A stretch of 64,000 nucleotides of DNA from DATLGB01 sp963724135 (GCA_963724135.1 CAVRTA010000001.1:102663-166662); one strand, 5' to 3'; counted from the first letter of the stretch, positions 29,219-39,582 are shown. Numbers and translations are program-made. The notes: generated from the sequence alone by a model not told the origin.

Positions 29219-30851
29219 TCACGTGCGATCGCGCACAGCCTGGGCGACGGCCGCCCAGGCGCGGCGGTGCAGCGCGACGTTCTCCTCGCGGCTGCTACGC
29301 ACCTCGATGAGCGTGCGCCCCGTCGCAGCGCGCAGCGCGCGCGTCGAAGTCGTCCGGCACTTCCGGACGGCTGTAGGTGAACCCGGCGAGTGCGGCCAGT
29401 GCGGCGAAGTCGGTGCCATGCGGCGTGGCCACGTGCCGCTCGAAATGATCGGTCTGCCCGGCAACGGGGAGGAAGTTGAAGATTCCGCCGCCGTCGTTGT
29501 TGATCAGCACGATGGTCAGGTCCGCCTCGAGCCGGCGCGCCCCGAGCAGCCCCCCGACGTCGTGGACGACGGCGACGTCGCCGGTGAGCAGGACGGTCCG
29601 GCCGGCGCTCGCGGCGGCGACGCCCAGCGCGGTGGCGACCGTCCCGTCGATCCCGTTGGCGCCGCGGTTGGCGATCACGCGCGCGCCGGTGACCGCGAAC
29701 GTCTCCAGGTCGCGGACCGGCATCGAGGAGGCGACGACGAGCGTGTCCTGCGGGGTCAGTGCCGCGGCCGTGCGGACGGCGACCGACGGCTCGCTGAGCC
29801 CGCCGCCGATGACGGCGCCGAGGGCTTCGCGGGCGACGGCGTCCGCGGCACGCCAGCTCTCAAGCCAGCGGCCGTCGAGCGGGTCGGCGCGCAGGAGCCG
29901 TGCGGGATGCACCTCGGCGACAGCGGCGTCGGGGTCCTGCCAGGCGGCGTCGAGCGCGATCTGGCGCCCGTCGAGTCCGGCCAGCCACGCGCGCAGCGGC
30001 TTCGACGTCGGCAGGTCACCGGCGCGCACGACGACGTCCGGCGCGAACGAGTCGCCCCAGTTGGGGATCCGCAGCAGCGCGTCGTAGTGGGCGATCGCCG
30101 CCTCGCCCCGGCGAGCGCCCGACAGAGGATCCGCCAGCAGCGGCCAGCCGTGCTGCGCGGCGAAGGCGGCGACGTCCCCGGCGCCCGCGCCGGCGACCAG
30201 CACGGGGTGGCGGGCGTCGACGAACAGCTCGCCCGGCGCCGGAGGCTCGTAGGCGGTCCACGGCCGCCCCCCGCGCCGGCCGCCGCCGCCCGGCTCGGGC
30301 GGCAGGTCCTCGTCGAGCACGAGCGGCTCGCGCAGCGAGAAGTTCAGATGGACCGGTCCCGGCCGACCGCTGATCGCGGTGGCGAACGCGCGGCACGCCA
30401 GCGCGCGCATGAAGCGCATCCGCGCCTCGGTCGCCGGCGCGTCGTCGACCTCAAGGAACCACTTTGCGGCCCGCCCGTAGAGCTTGACCTGGTCGATCGT
30501 CTGCCCGGCCCCGACGTCGCGCAGCTCCGGCGGACGGTCGGCGGTCAGCACCAGTAGCCCGACGCGCGCCTCGTAGGCCTCGATCACGGCGGGCGCGTAG
30601 TTGGCGGCGGCGGTGCCGGACGTGCAGGCGAGGACAGCCGGCCGCCCGGTCGCCTTGGCGGCGCCGAGCGCGTGGAAGGCGCCGGCGCGCTCGTCGATGT
30701 GCGAGGAGCAGGTGACGCGGCCGTCGCGGGCGAGGCTGAACACCAGCGGCGTCGAGCGCGACCCGGGGGAGAGGGCCGCATGGGTCACGCCGCAGCGCGC
30801 CAGCTCGTCGACGAACGCGCGCAGGCCAAGATATGTGTCGATAGCTGTCAT
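29219..30851 (-). CDS. menD: 2-succinyl-5-enolpyruvyl-6-hydroxy-3-cyclohexene-1-carboxylate synthase (one frameshift)
   Basis: About 543 residues of a ThDP enzyme that joins isochorismate and 2-oxoglutarate. It begins MTAIDTYLGLRAFVDELARC. It has LSPGSRSTPLVFSLARDGRV, the activating Glu in SSHIDERAGAFHALGAAKAT, and LTADRPPELRDVGAGQTIDQ. The ThDP/Mg motif is TGDVAVVHDVGGLLGARRLE with LINNDGGGIFNFLPVAGQTD. A frame change near 29,330 precedes the final GRTLIEVRSSREENVALHRR. The ATG shares bases with the divergent menH ATG (CATG, 30849-30852). Confidence 0.93.
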
Positions 30852-31524
30852 GCGCGACCTGGTCCTACTCCACGGATTCACCCAGACCGGCCGGTCGTGG
30901 GCGCCGCTCACCGCGGAGCTGCGGGGACGCTACCGCTGCTTCGCCCCCGACCTGCCCGGCCACGGGGACGCGTCGCAACGCCGGCCCGCGAGCTTCGACG
31001 CCGTCGCCGCCTATCTGCGCGCCCTGCACATGGACCGCTTCACGCTGTGCGGCTACTCGATGGGCGGCCGGCTCGCGCTCGACTTCGCCGTGCGCCACCC
31101 CGAGCGCGTCGAGCGCCTCGTCGTGATCGGCGCATCGCCGGGGATCGCCGACGCCGCCGAGCGCGCGGCGCGACGCAGCGCCGACCTCGAGCTCGCGGAG
31201 CGCATCGAGCGGATCGGCCTCGAGGCGTTCGTCGACGAGTGGGGGGCACAGCCGCTGTTCGCGACCCAGCCGCGCGGCGTCGCCGCCGCGGCGCGCGCGG
31301 ACCGCCTGCGCAACACGGCGGCGGGGCTGGCCGCCGCGCTGCGCGGGATGGGCACCGGAGCCATGGACCCGCTGTGGGACAGGCTGCCCGAGGCGACGTG
31401 GGTGGTCGGCGAGCACGACGAGAAGTTCCGCGCGATCGCGCCCGTGGATCCCGTCGTCATCCCGGCGGCCGGCCATGCCGCCCACCTGGAGGCGCCCGAG
31501 GCCGTCGCGGAGGCGCTGGCGTGA
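30850..31524 (+). CDS. menH: MenH-type alpha/beta hydrolase (SHCHC synthase)
   Basis: 224 residues, intact. LVLLHGFTQTGRSWAPL is the oxyanion region, CFAPDLPGHGDAS follows, and the nucleophile elbow is GYSMGGRLALDFAV (Ser near residue 72). The acid is probably in VVGEHDEKF, and the His is in PAAGHAAHLEAPEAVAEAL. MenH removes pyruvate from the MenD product to give SHCHC. Its start codon overlaps divergent menD, so a common regulatory region must lie inside the two genes' first codons. Confidence 0.88.
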   Translation: MRDLVLLHGFTQTGRSWAPLTAELRGRYRCFAPDLPGHGDASQRRPASFDAVAAYLRALHMDRFTLCGYSMGGRLALDFAVRHPERVERLVVIGASPGIADAAERAARRSADLELAERIERIGLEAFVDEWGAQPLFATQPRGVAAAARADRLRNTAAGLAAALRGMGTGAMDPLWDRLPEATWVVGEHDEKFRAIAPVDPVVIPAAGHAAHLEAPEAVAEALA

Positions 31525-31561
31525 TGGCATCGCCGGCGGCAGGCCGCCTACCCTGACCGCC

Positions 31562-32680
31562 GTGTCCTCGACCGACGCGCTCGTGCAGATCCCCGCCGAC
31601 CTCAAGCCCGCCGACGGGCGCTTTGGGTCGGGGCCGTCGAAGGTGCGGCCGGAGCAGCTCGCACACCTCGCCGAGCAGAGCGCGCTGATGGGGACCTCGC
31701 ACCGCCAGAAGCCGGTCAGGGACCTCGTCGGGCGCATCCAGCAGGGCATCTCCGAGCTCCTCCGGCTCCCCGCCGGCTATGAGGTCGCCCTGGGCAACGG
31801 CGGCACGACCTGCTTCTGGGATGCCGCCGCCTTCGGCCTCGTGCGCGAGCGCGCGCAGCACCTCACCTTCGGCGAGTTCAGCGCCAAGTTCGCCGCGGTC
31901 ACCGAGGGGGCGCCGTTCCTCGCCGACCCGGTGATCAGCGACGCCGAGCCCGGCACCGCACCGGCCGTCGAGCCCGCCGACGGCGTCGACGCCATCACCT
32001 GGGCGCACAACGAGACCTCGACGGGGGTGATGCTGCCGGTCACCCGGCCCGCCACGGACGCGCTCGTCCTGATCGACGCCACCTCGGGCGCCGGGGGCCT
32101 CCCCGTCGACGTCGGACAGGCCGACGCGTACTACTTCGCGCCCCAGAAGGCGTTCGCCGCCGACGGGGGCCTGTGGCTCGCCGCCCTCAGTCCCGCGGCT
32201 CTCGAGCGCATCGATGAACTGGCCGCGAGTGACCGCTGGATACCGCCCTTCCTCTCGCTGCAGACCGCAGTCGAGAACTCGCGCAAGCAGCAGACCTACA
32301 ACACGCCCGCGCTCGCGTCCCTGCTGCTGCTGGCCGACCAGCTCGACTGGATGAACTCCAACGGCGGGCTCGACTTCGCGGTCGCGCGCACGACCGACTC
32401 CTCGTCGCACCTGTACCAATGGGCCGAGGCGTCCGGGTTCGCGACGCCGTTCGTGCAGGATGCCGCCAGCCGCTCGCTGGTGGTGGGCACGATCGACTTC
32501 GACGACGCCGTCGACGCCGCGCAGATCGCCCGCACGCTGCGCGCGAACGGCATCGTCGACACCGAGCCCTATCGGAAGCTCGGCCGCAACCAGCTCCGCA
32601 TCGCGATGTTCCCGGCGATCGAGCCCGCCGACGTCCGCGCCGTGACCGCCTGCATCGACTACGTCGTCGAGAACCTCTAG
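31562..32680 (+). CDS. serC: Phosphoserine aminotransferase
   Basis: 372 residues from GTG 31562. DGRFGSGPSKVRPEQLAHLA and MGTSHRQKPVRDLVGRIQQG are typical of the actinobacterial SerC class. VALGNGGTTCFWDAAAFGLV and WAHNETSTGV follow. The PLP Lys is in ADAYYFAPQKAFAADGGLWL. It makes 3-phosphoserine from 3-phosphohydroxypyruvate for serine synthesis. It sits 37 bases after menH but is not a menaquinone enzyme. The TAG stop is inside the left arm of the inverted repeat at 32,675. Confidence 0.93.
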   Translation: MSSTDALVQIPADLKPADGRFGSGPSKVRPEQLAHLAEQSALMGTSHRQKPVRDLVGRIQQGISELLRLPAGYEVALGNGGTTCFWDAAAFGLVRERAQHLTFGEFSAKFAAVTEGAPFLADPVISDAEPGTAPAVEPADGVDAITWAHNETSTGVMLPVTRPATDALVLIDATSGAGGLPVDVGQADAYYFAPQKAFAADGGLWLAALSPAALERIDELAASDRWIPPFLSLQTAVENSRKQQTYNTPALASLLLLADQLDWMNSNGGLDFAVARTTDSSSHLYQWAEASGFATPFVQDAASRSLVVGTIDFDDAVDAAQIARTLRANGIVDTEPYRKLGRNQLRIAMFPAIEPADVRAVTACIDYVVENL

Positions 32681-32848
32681 TGCCGTGAGTCGCTATTTCG
32701 CGGGCAGTTCTCGACCCGTCTGCCCGCGCCTGGCGGCCCGCGACAAACGCTCACGTACGCCCGGTATGCCGGCGGTTTGTCGCCGACCACCAGACACGAC
32801 CAGCCGGGCCGATTACTGCGCCCGAACTAACAACTCACGGCACTAGAG
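32675..32848. repeat. 174-bp palindromic element between serC and menC (nested hairpins, terminal inverted repeats)
   Basis: The ends are a perfect 16-bp inverted repeat, CTCTAGTGCCGTGAGT (32675-32690) and ACTCACGGCACTAGAG (32833-32848). Inside are two more perfect hairpins: CGCGGGCAG/CTGCCCGCG (32699-32707 with 32720-32728) and GCGACAAAC/GTTTGTCGC (32740-32748 with 32775-32783). The stop codons of both convergent genes, TAG, lie in the outer arms. It may be a bidirectional terminator or a MITE-like insertion at a TA/CTAG site. Confidence 0.6.
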
Positions 32849-33853
32849 CAGACCCGGGCCGGCCGGCACCACGAGCGCGCCGTCGATCAGCGCGAACGGG
32901 CTCTCGACCCCGGCGAAGGCGTCGAGCGTGGCCAGCCCGCAGGCGGGCAGCGGCGCGTCGGCGGCGAGGGCGGCGGCCGCGTGCAGCGCCGCCGCGATCC
33001 CGAGCGGTCCGTCGTAGGTCGAAGCGACGTACACAGCGCTGCCCGCGCGGCGCGCGGCCGCCGCGTCGCGCAGCAGCTGTGAGATGCCGCCGGAGCGCGA
33101 GATCTTCAGGCACACGAGATCGGTGACTCCGGCGCCGGGCTCGGCGGTCTCGTCCATCGCGATCGGGATCGCGGTGCCGTCGCGCACGGCGCGCAGCGGT
33201 GCGACCCCGTGGACGGGCTCCTCAGCGAGCTCGAGCCCCGCCGGCTCCAGCGCCCGCAGGTGCGCGAGTGCCTCCTGCGGTGTCGCCCACGCTCCGTTGG
33301 CGTCGACGCGGATCGCCGCGTCCGGCGCCGCCGCGCGTACCGCCGCCACGCGCCCCGCGTCATCGCCGACCCCGACCTTCACCTTCAAAGCGCCGAAGCC
33401 GCGCGCGACCGCGGCTGCCGCCTCGGCCGCGGCTGAAGCGCGATCCTCGGCGCCCAGCGTCGCGTTGACCGCGATGGCCGGCGCGGCGTGCGGGTGCAGC
33501 AGCTGGCACACGGGCGCGCCGGCGCGGCAGCCCTCGAGGTCCCACAGGGCGAGGTCGACGGCGGCGAGCGCCTGCGGTAGGTCGCGCTCGGCGCGGCACG
33601 CGTCGACGATCTCGTCCGGGCCGGCCCCGGGGTCGGCGGCGGCCAGCACCTTGGCGTAGGCGTCGAGGGCGGCGCGCAGGGTGGCGGGGGAGACGCCGTC
33701 GTAGGGCTCGAGCGCGGCCGCCTCGCCGCGGCCCTCGAGCCCGTCGCGGTCGGTGATCGTCACCAGCAGCAGCCGGCGCTCGTCCAGCTCGCCCCACGCG
33801 GTGCGCAACGGCCGGCGCAGCGGCAGCCTCGCGGGCTCGACCGCGAGCCTCAC
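32843..33853 (-). CDS. menC: o-Succinylbenzoate synthase (enolase superfamily)
   Basis: 336 residues, intact. GTG 33853 overlaps the menA stop by GTGA. The N-terminal capping domain (RPLRTAWGELDERRLLLVTI) is followed by the barrel. Catalytic Lys is in FGALKVKVGVGDDAG, the metal-binding Asp in IRVDANGAWATPQEAL, then LELAEEPV, PIAMDETAEP, and the second Lys in DLVCLKISRSGGISQLL. It dehydrates SHCHC to o-succinylbenzoate. It belongs with menA and menB in a tightly overlapping leftward operon. Confidence 0.92.
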   Translation of the reverse strand: MRLAVEPARLPLRRPLRTAWGELDERRLLLVTITDRDGLEGRGEAAALEPYDGVSPATLRAALDAYAKVLAAADPGAGPDEIVDACRAERDLPQALAAVDLALWDLEGCRAGAPVCQLLHPHAAPAIAVNATLGAEDRASAAAEAAAAVARGFGALKVKVGVGDDAGRVAAVRAAAPDAAIRVDANGAWATPQEALAHLRALEPAGLELAEEPVHGVAPLRAVRDGTAIPIAMDETAEPGAGVTDLVCLKISRSGGISQLLRDAAAARRAGSAVYVASTYDGPLGIAAALHAAAALAADAPLPACGLATLDAFAGVESPFALIDGALVVPAGPGLL

Positions 33854-34719
33854 GACAGCAGGATGCCCGCGGAGAGCAGCAGGCAGAACGCCAGCTCGAG
33901 CATCGCCGTCTGCGCCAGCGCCAGGTTGAGGCTCGGCCCGTCGCTGTGCCGGCGCACGGTGCGCACGAGGCGGATGGCCGCGGGCAGGGTCCCCAGCGGC
34001 AGCAGCACCCAGGCACTCAGCGACCCGATGACGACCACCGGGAGCAGGTAGGCCAGGGCGAGCATCGCGGCGTACAGCGAGCGCGCGCGCTCGCGGCCCA
34101 ATCGCACGGCCAGCGTCCGCTTGCCGACGCGGCGGTCGGTCTCCATGTCGCGGATGTTGTTGACGACCAGGACCGCAGCCGCCAGCAGACCGACCGGCAC
34201 CGACAGCGCGAACGCCTCCCACGCCCACTGCTCGGTCTGGACGAAGAACGAGCCCGCCACCGCCGCGACGCCGAAGAACAGGAACACGAACACCTCGCCC
34301 AGCCCCTCGTAGCCGTACGGCCGAGGCCCGCCGGTGTACAGGACGCCGGCGAGGATCGACGCGACACCCACGAGCAGAAGCTCCCACCCTGCGACGGCGA
34401 TCAGGTACGCGCCCGCGAGCACCGCGATCCCGAACGCGACCTACGTGGCCACGAGCACCTGGCGCGGCGGGACGAGCCCGCCCGCCGTGACCCGGACCGG
34501 CCCGAGCCGGTCCTCGGTGTCGGCCCCGCGGCGCGCGTCGGAGTAATCGTTGGACAGGTTCGCGCCGACCTGGATGAAGAGCGCGCCGACCAGGGCGGCC
34601 ACGAACCGCGGGAGATGGAAGTCGTCGTGTGCGAGTGCCGTTCCCACCAGCACCGGCGCCGCGCCGGTGGGCAGCGTGCGCAGGCGCGCCGCCATCAGCC
34701 AGATGCGCAGTGCGCTCAC
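33850..34719 (-). CDS. menA: 1,4-Dihydroxy-2-naphthoate polyprenyltransferase (one frameshift)
   Basis: About 290 residues of a UbiA-family membrane enzyme. GTG 34719 (VSALRIWLMAARLRTLPTGA) overlaps the menB stop. The first Asp motif is in GANLSNDYSDARRGADTEDR. After a break near 34,441 it continues VLAGAYLIAVAGWELLLVGV, GGPRPYGYEGLGEVFVFLFF and the second Asp-rich motif NNIRDMETDRRVGKRTLAVR, then more TM helices. It attaches the polyprenyl chain to DHNA at the membrane. Confidence 0.93.
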
Positions 34720-35541
34720 GGCCTGCGGGGGAACTGGGAGAAGTCGGGGGCCCGCTTCTCCTTGTACGCCTCGCGGCCCTCGCGCGCCTCGTCGGAGGCG
34801 TAGAAGAGGAGGTTCGTGTCGTGCGCGAGCTGCTGGATGCCGGCGTAGCCGTCCTCGTGCGCGTGGAAGCTCGCCTTGACCAGACGCAGGGCGAACGGCG
34901 ACAGGGCGAGCATCTCGCGACACCAGCCGACGGTCTCCTCCTCGAGCGAGGCGAGCGGAACGACCGCGTTGACCAGCCCCATCGACAGCGCCTGCTGCGC
35001 GTCGTACTGGCGGCACAGCATCCACATCTCCTTGGCGCGCTTGGTGCCGATCAGGTCGCGCATCAGCGAGGCGCCGAAGCCGCCGTCCCAGGAGCCCACG
35101 CGCGGCCCGGTCTGCCCGAAGCGCGCGTTGTCGGCCGCGATCGTCAGGTCGCAGCAGAGGTGGAGCACGTGGCCGCCGCCGATCGCGTAGCCGGCGACCA
35201 TCGCCACCACGGGCTTGGGCAGCCGCCGGATCTGCACCTGCAGGTCGGTGACATGGAAGCGCCCGACCTTCGCCCCCTCCGGGACGTAGCCGGTGTCGCC
35301 GCGGACCCGCTGGTCGCCGCCGCTGCAGAACGCCAGCTCGCCCTCGCCGGTGAGGATGATCACGCCCACCTCGGGGTCCTCCGCGCGCGGCCTCGAAAGC
35401 CTGCGACAGCTCGACCACGGTCTGCGGCCGGAAGGCGTTGCGGACCTCGGGACGGTTGATCGTGATCTTGGCGATCCCGTGGCCGGGCGGGTCCGATTTC
35501 TCGTAGCGGATGTCCTCGTAGTCGCCTGACGCCGTCCACAT
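34716..35541 (-). CDS. menB: 1,4-Dihydroxy-2-naphthoyl-CoA synthase (one frameshift)
   Basis: About 275 residues of the crotonase family. ATG 35541 (MWTASGDYEDIRYEKSDPPG) is followed by ITINRPEVRNAFRPQTVVEL. A shift near 35,385 leads to VIILTGEGELAFCSGGDQRV, the MenB-specific motif, and RGDTGYVPEG. Then come MVAGYAIGGGHVLHLCCDLT, with the oxyanion Gly, and GSWDGGFGASLMRDLIGTKR. It ends RAPDFSQFPRRP. It cyclises o-succinylbenzoyl-CoA. An in-frame GTG 35550 is also possible. The start is back to back with menE. Confidence 0.93.
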
Positions 35542-35557
35542 GGGAGACACTGATCCT

Positions 35558-36579
35558 ATGGTCGACTGGCTCGAGCGCGCCGCCGCCCGGCGGCCCGGTC
35601 ATCCCGCGATCGTCGCCGACGGCGCGACGCTCACCTACGCGCAGTTGCTCGAGCGCGCGCAGGGCGCGGAGCCGCTCGAGACGCTCACGCATGCGCCTGG
35701 TCTGGACTTCGCCGTGCGCCTTCACGCACTGCTGCTCGCCGGCGGCCCGCTCGTGGTGCACACCTCCGGCTCCACCGGAGAGCCGAAGCCCGTCACACTC
35801 AGCGCCGGCAACATCCTCCACAGCGCGCTCGGCACCGCCGCGATGCTCGGCATCCACGCCGACGACCGCTGGCTGTGCCCGCTGCCGCTGCACCACGTCG
35901 GCGGCCTGATGGTCCTGCTGCGCAGCGTCATCTACGCGACGACGGCGGTGATCGGGGCGCACGATCCCGAGGCGACGCTGGCGTCGTTCGTCCCCACCCA
36001 GCTCGCGCGCGGGCAGGACGCGGGGATGCCGCGCCTGCGGGCGATCCTGCTCGGCGGCGGGCCGATAGCGCCCGAGCAGCGCCGCGCCGGGGTGATCGAG
36101 ACCTACGGGATGACCGAGACGACCTCGATGGCCGCGCTCGACGGCTTCCCGCTGCCGGGCGTCGACATCACGATCGCCGACGACGGCGAGATCCTCGTCA
36201 GCGGCCCGATCGTGGCGGGCGGCGGGACGCATCACAGCGGGCGACCTCGGCCGCATCGTGGACGGCCGCCTGATCGTCACCGGCCGCAAGTCCGACACGA
36301 TCGTCACCGGCGGGGAGAACGTCGCGCCCGCCGAGGTGGAGGCGCGTGCTCATCGCCCACCCGGGCGTGGAGGACGCCGCGGTCGTCGGCCGCCCCGACC
36401 CGGAGTGGGGCGAGGCGCTCGTCGCGCTCGTCGTCGGCGACGCCGGTGCCGAGGAGCTGCGCGCGTACTGCCGAGAGCGGCTGGCGCCGTTCAAGGTGCC
36501 GAAGCGCGTCGAGCGTGTCGGTTCACTGCCACGTACCGCGTCCGGGAAGCTACTGCGCCGCGCGCCTTTGAGCCGATGA
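35558..36579 (+). CDS. menE: o-Succinylbenzoate-CoA ligase (frameshifted)
   Basis: A compact adenylate-forming ligase of about 340 residues. MVDWLERAAARRPGHPAIVA begins it. The P-loop is VVHTSGSTGEPKPVTLSAGN, CPLPLHHVGGLMVLLRSVIY follows, and the A5 motif is VIETYGMTETTSMAAL. After a shift near 36,230 comes GDLGRIVDGRLIVTGRKSDT. After another near 36,343 comes VLIAHPGVEDAAVVGRPDPE, ending with the A10 Lys in LPRTASGKLLRRA. It is short for the family, lacking part of the N-terminal domain, as in other actinobacterial MenE. The in-frame ATG 35540 would overlap the menB start as CATG. Confidence 0.88.
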
Positions 36580-36598
36580 GGCGACTATGTTCGCTGAC

Positions 36599-38298
36599 AT
36601 GAAGCGCGCCGTCCTGGCCGCGGTCGTGGCTCGCACTCGCCCTGCCGGCGAGCGCGTTCGCGGACACGACCACGTGGATCCCTCATCGGGCGGCAGCTGC
36701 GCCCGCGGCGGCGCGTGCAAGTCGATCGGCGACGCGGCGGCCGTCTCGCAGGCCGACGACGTCCTCACCGTCAGGAGGGGCAGCTACATCGAGGACGTCA
36801 CGGTCGCGCCGCGCTCACCGGCCTGACGATCAACGCCGACCCCGGGAGCGCGCTCCAGGGCACGCGCACGTGACTGCTCGCCGACGTCGAGGTCGACGGG
36901 CTCGCCATCTTCGCCGCCACCGGCTCCGCCGCGATCACGGCCGCCGGCAAGCTCACGCTCACCGACTCCACCGTCGCTCTCCTCCGCCGGCACGGCGCTC
37001 ACTCTCGGCGGGCGGCACCGGCAGCCTCATCCAGCGCTCGACGCATCGCCAGCGGCCGCACCGCGCAGGCGACGGCATCAAGCAGGGCGCCGGCGGGCCT
37101 GACCGTCGATTCCTCGGTCGTGCTCGGCGGGGCGCAGGGCGCGGCCTTCCGCGTGACGACGACCGACGGCTCGGCGGACGCGACGCTCGACGCTCAACCA
37201 CATCACCACGTCCCGGCGGCCGGGCGATCGTGCTCGACGGCTCGGGCGCCAACGAGCTCGCCACGACCAAGCGTCGGCGACATCGCGCTCAACGTCGCCG
37301 CGTCGATCGTCCACGGCCCCTCGGCCGCGACTCGGATCCGGGCGTCGGCGCGGCGCCGCTCCCGCCCGTCCGAGCGCGCCAACAGCCGTCACCGCGACCT
37401 TCGCAACTCCGACGCCAGCGCGTTCACCGGACGCCGACGGCGCAGACGGTCGCCGGCACCGGGGCAACCCGACGCCGACAACCGGCTCTTCTCGGCTCAA
37501 GCTGCGGCTGAAGACGCGCGCCGGTCATCGGCAAGGGCGGCCGGTGGCGCAGGGCGAGTCGACAACCGACATCGACGGCGACCCGCGCCTCAACGACACG
37601 GCGACCGACATCGGCGCCGACGAGTACATCAACCACGCGCCGACGCTGAGCTCTCGGTCGCCCCGCGAGCCCCCGCACCGCCGAAAGGTCACGCGTCCGG
37701 CGACGGCGACCGACCAGGAGGGCGCCCAGGACATCGCGGGCTACCTCACCGACTGGGGCGACGGCACCCGGACGCGACCACCACTCCGGCGTCGTCCAGC
37801 ACGTCTACGAGAAGCCCGGCGACCTACACGATGACCATGGGCCTCCGAGACCAGAGCGGCGCGCAGCTCCAGCGGTCGTCCACGCACAGGTCACGGTCGC
37901 GACGCCACGCCGCCGCAGCTGCAGATCACCGCGCCGGCGCGCCGGTGACGCTGGTCCGGTCAAGCACGACCGAGGCACACAAGCTGGCTGACGCATCAAG
38001 GGCGTCGACGCCGACGCTTCGGGCGTCGCCCGCGTCGAGGTCGCGCTGACCAAGCCGGCAGGAAGAACAAGTGCAAGCAGTACACCGGCCAGGCATCGGG
38101 CAAGCGGCGGCTGCACCAAGTTCGTCTTCCTCGAGGCCGAGCTGTCGGGCACCGGCTTCACGCTGGCGCACCAAGAAGGGCGTCGACATCCCGAAGGGCA
38201 GTACGCGGTCCGCGCCGCGCGACCGACACCAAGGGCAACGGCACCAAGAGCTTCGAGCAAGGACCAAGCAGACGCTCGTCAACTTCAAGGTGAGGTGA
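36599..38298 (+). CDS. Secreted beta-helix / PKD-like repeat protein, heavily frameshifted
   Basis: The ATG at 36599 opens a signal peptide (MKRAVLAAVVA, shift, LALALPASAFA). The mature start has SGGSCARGGACKSIGDAAA and DDVLTVRRGSYIEDVTV, the opening of right-handed beta-helix proteins. Later pieces are AGLTVDSSVVLGGAQGAAFR, TTDIDGDPRLNDTATDIGAD (a choice-of-anchor type motif), DIAGYLTDWGDG (PKD-like), VEVALTKPA and a C-terminal KQTLVNFKVR. At least twelve indels interrupt it. The likely role is a cell-surface or secreted structural protein; the ligand is unknown. The density of breaks is the worst in the window. Confidence 0.6.
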
Positions 38299-39089
38299 GC
38301 TACCGAGGCCGAGTCCCGCAGCGGCCTGGGGCTCGGTCGCGGCAGGCTGGAAGCGTTCGCGCCGGCGCAGCGCGAGGCGTGGATGCCGGTCAGTGCGTGG
38401 CTGCTCGATGCAGCGCGCCTGGGACCGGGCTCGCGGGTGCTCGAGCTGGCCGCCGGGACCGGGGAGCTGGGGCTGATGGCTCACGAGCTGATCCAGCCGG
38501 GCGGCGAGCTGATGGTCTCGGACTTCGCGCCGGAGATGCTACGGCGCGCAGGATCACGCCGCCGAGCGGGGCGTCGACGGACATCCGCTTCAAGCAGATC
38601 GACATCGAGTCGATCGACGCGGCGGCGGCATCCCTGGACGCGGTCCTGTGCCGCTGGGGGCTGATGTTCCTCACCGACCCGGAGGCGGGCGTGCGCGAGA
38701 TCCGGCGCGTGCTGCGGCCGGGCGGGCGCTTCGCCACCGCCGCGTGGGCCGGCGCCGAGGAGAACCCGTGGTCCTCGGTGGTCGGCCAGGTGCTCGGTGA
38801 GACGCCTGCGGAGCCCGGGGCGCCGGGCCAGTTCGCGCTCGGCGAGCAGGGCGGGCTGCGCGACCTGATCGAAGCCGCCGGCTTCGTCGAGGACATCGAG
38901 GTCGAGGCGATCGACCTCGTGCTGGAGGAGTCGTTCGCCGACTGGTGGGCGCGCACCGCGGTCATGTCGCGCAGCGGCGCCGCGCTGCACGGTCGCGAGG
39001 AAGAGGTCCGGGCGGCGCTCGCCTCCTATGAGGCCGACGGGCTGCTGCGGCTCCCCGCGCGCACGTGGGTGGCCGCGGCGACGGCCTAG
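38295..39089 (+). CDS. Class I SAM-dependent methyltransferase (frameshifted)
   Basis: About 263 residues. An early shift near 38,303 places TEAESRSGLGLGRGRLEAFA in frame with MPVSAWLLDAARLGPGSRVL. The SAM-binding motif I is VLELAAGTGELGLMAHEL. After a shift near 38,560 come DAVLCRWGLMFLTDPEAGVR and EIRRVLRPGGRFATAAWAGA, motifs of UbiE/type 11 methyltransferases. It could supply the final menaquinone methylation (MenG), but its C-terminal half (FADWWARTAVMSRSGAAL) resembles general type 11 methyltransferases, so I leave it unnamed. GTG 38295 overlaps the end of the previous gene. Confidence 0.75.
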   Translation: MSYRGRVPQRPGARSRQAGSVRAGAARGVDAGQCVAARCSAPGTGLAGARAGRRDRGAGADGSRADPAGRRADGLGLRAGDATARRITPPSGASTDIRFKQIDIESIDAAAASLDAVLCRWGLMFLTDPEAGVREIRRVLRPGGRFATAAWAGAEENPWSSVVGQVLGETPAEPGAPGQFALGEQGGLRDLIEAAGFVEDIEVEAIDLVLEESFADWWARTAVMSRSGAALHGREEEVRAALASYEADGLLRLPARTWVAAATA

Positions 39090-39102
39090 GCTCCCCGCCC
39101 TC

Positions 39103-39582
39103 ATGGCTGACAAGGACATCTTCTACGACGACGACGCCGACCTGTCGCTGCTCGAGGGCAAGACGGTCGCCGTCATCGGCTACGGGTCGCAGGGCCACGC
39201 CCACTCGCTCAACCTCAAGGACTCGGGCGTGGACGTCGTGGTCGGTCTGCGCGAGGCGTCCGAGTCGGCCGGCAAGGCGGGTGCGGAGGGGCTGGAGGTG
39301 GTGCCGGTCGCCGAGGCCGCCGCGCGCGGCGATCTCGTCATGGTGCTCGTGCCCGACGAGCTGCACCGCCGCGTCTGGGAGGGGGAGGTGGCGGAGGGGA
39401 TCGAGCCGGGCAACCTGGTGCTCTTCGGGCACGGCTTCTCGGTCCACTACGACGAGGTCGCGCCGCCGCCCGACGTCGACGTCGCCCTGGTCGCGCCGAA
39501 GGGCCCGGGCCACATCGTGCGCCGCCAGTACCTCGAGGGCTCCGGCGTCCCCGGTTTGGTCGCGGTCGACCAGGACGCGAGT
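39103..39582 (+). pseudogene. ilvC: Ketol-acid reductoisomerase, N-terminal half only (cut at a sequence join)
   Basis: Begins MADKDIFYDDDADLSLLEGK. The NADP-binding domain is intact: VAVIGYGSQGHAHSLNLKDS, then GDLVMVLVPDELHRRVWEGE, LFGHGFSVHY and VALVAPKGPGHIVRRQYLEG. After VPGLVAVDQDASG (about residue 160 of an expected 330) the family sequence stops, and an unrelated S9 peptidase follows in another frame. The knotted helical domain with the metal-binding Asp and Glu residues is missing. A join of two unrelated pieces is more likely than a real truncation. Confidence 0.85.

Noticed and set aside
28395..30557. A 720-residue plus-strand frame
   Set aside because: It is the antisense shadow of egtB and menD, rich in Arg/Gly/Val as expected from a high-GC reverse frame.
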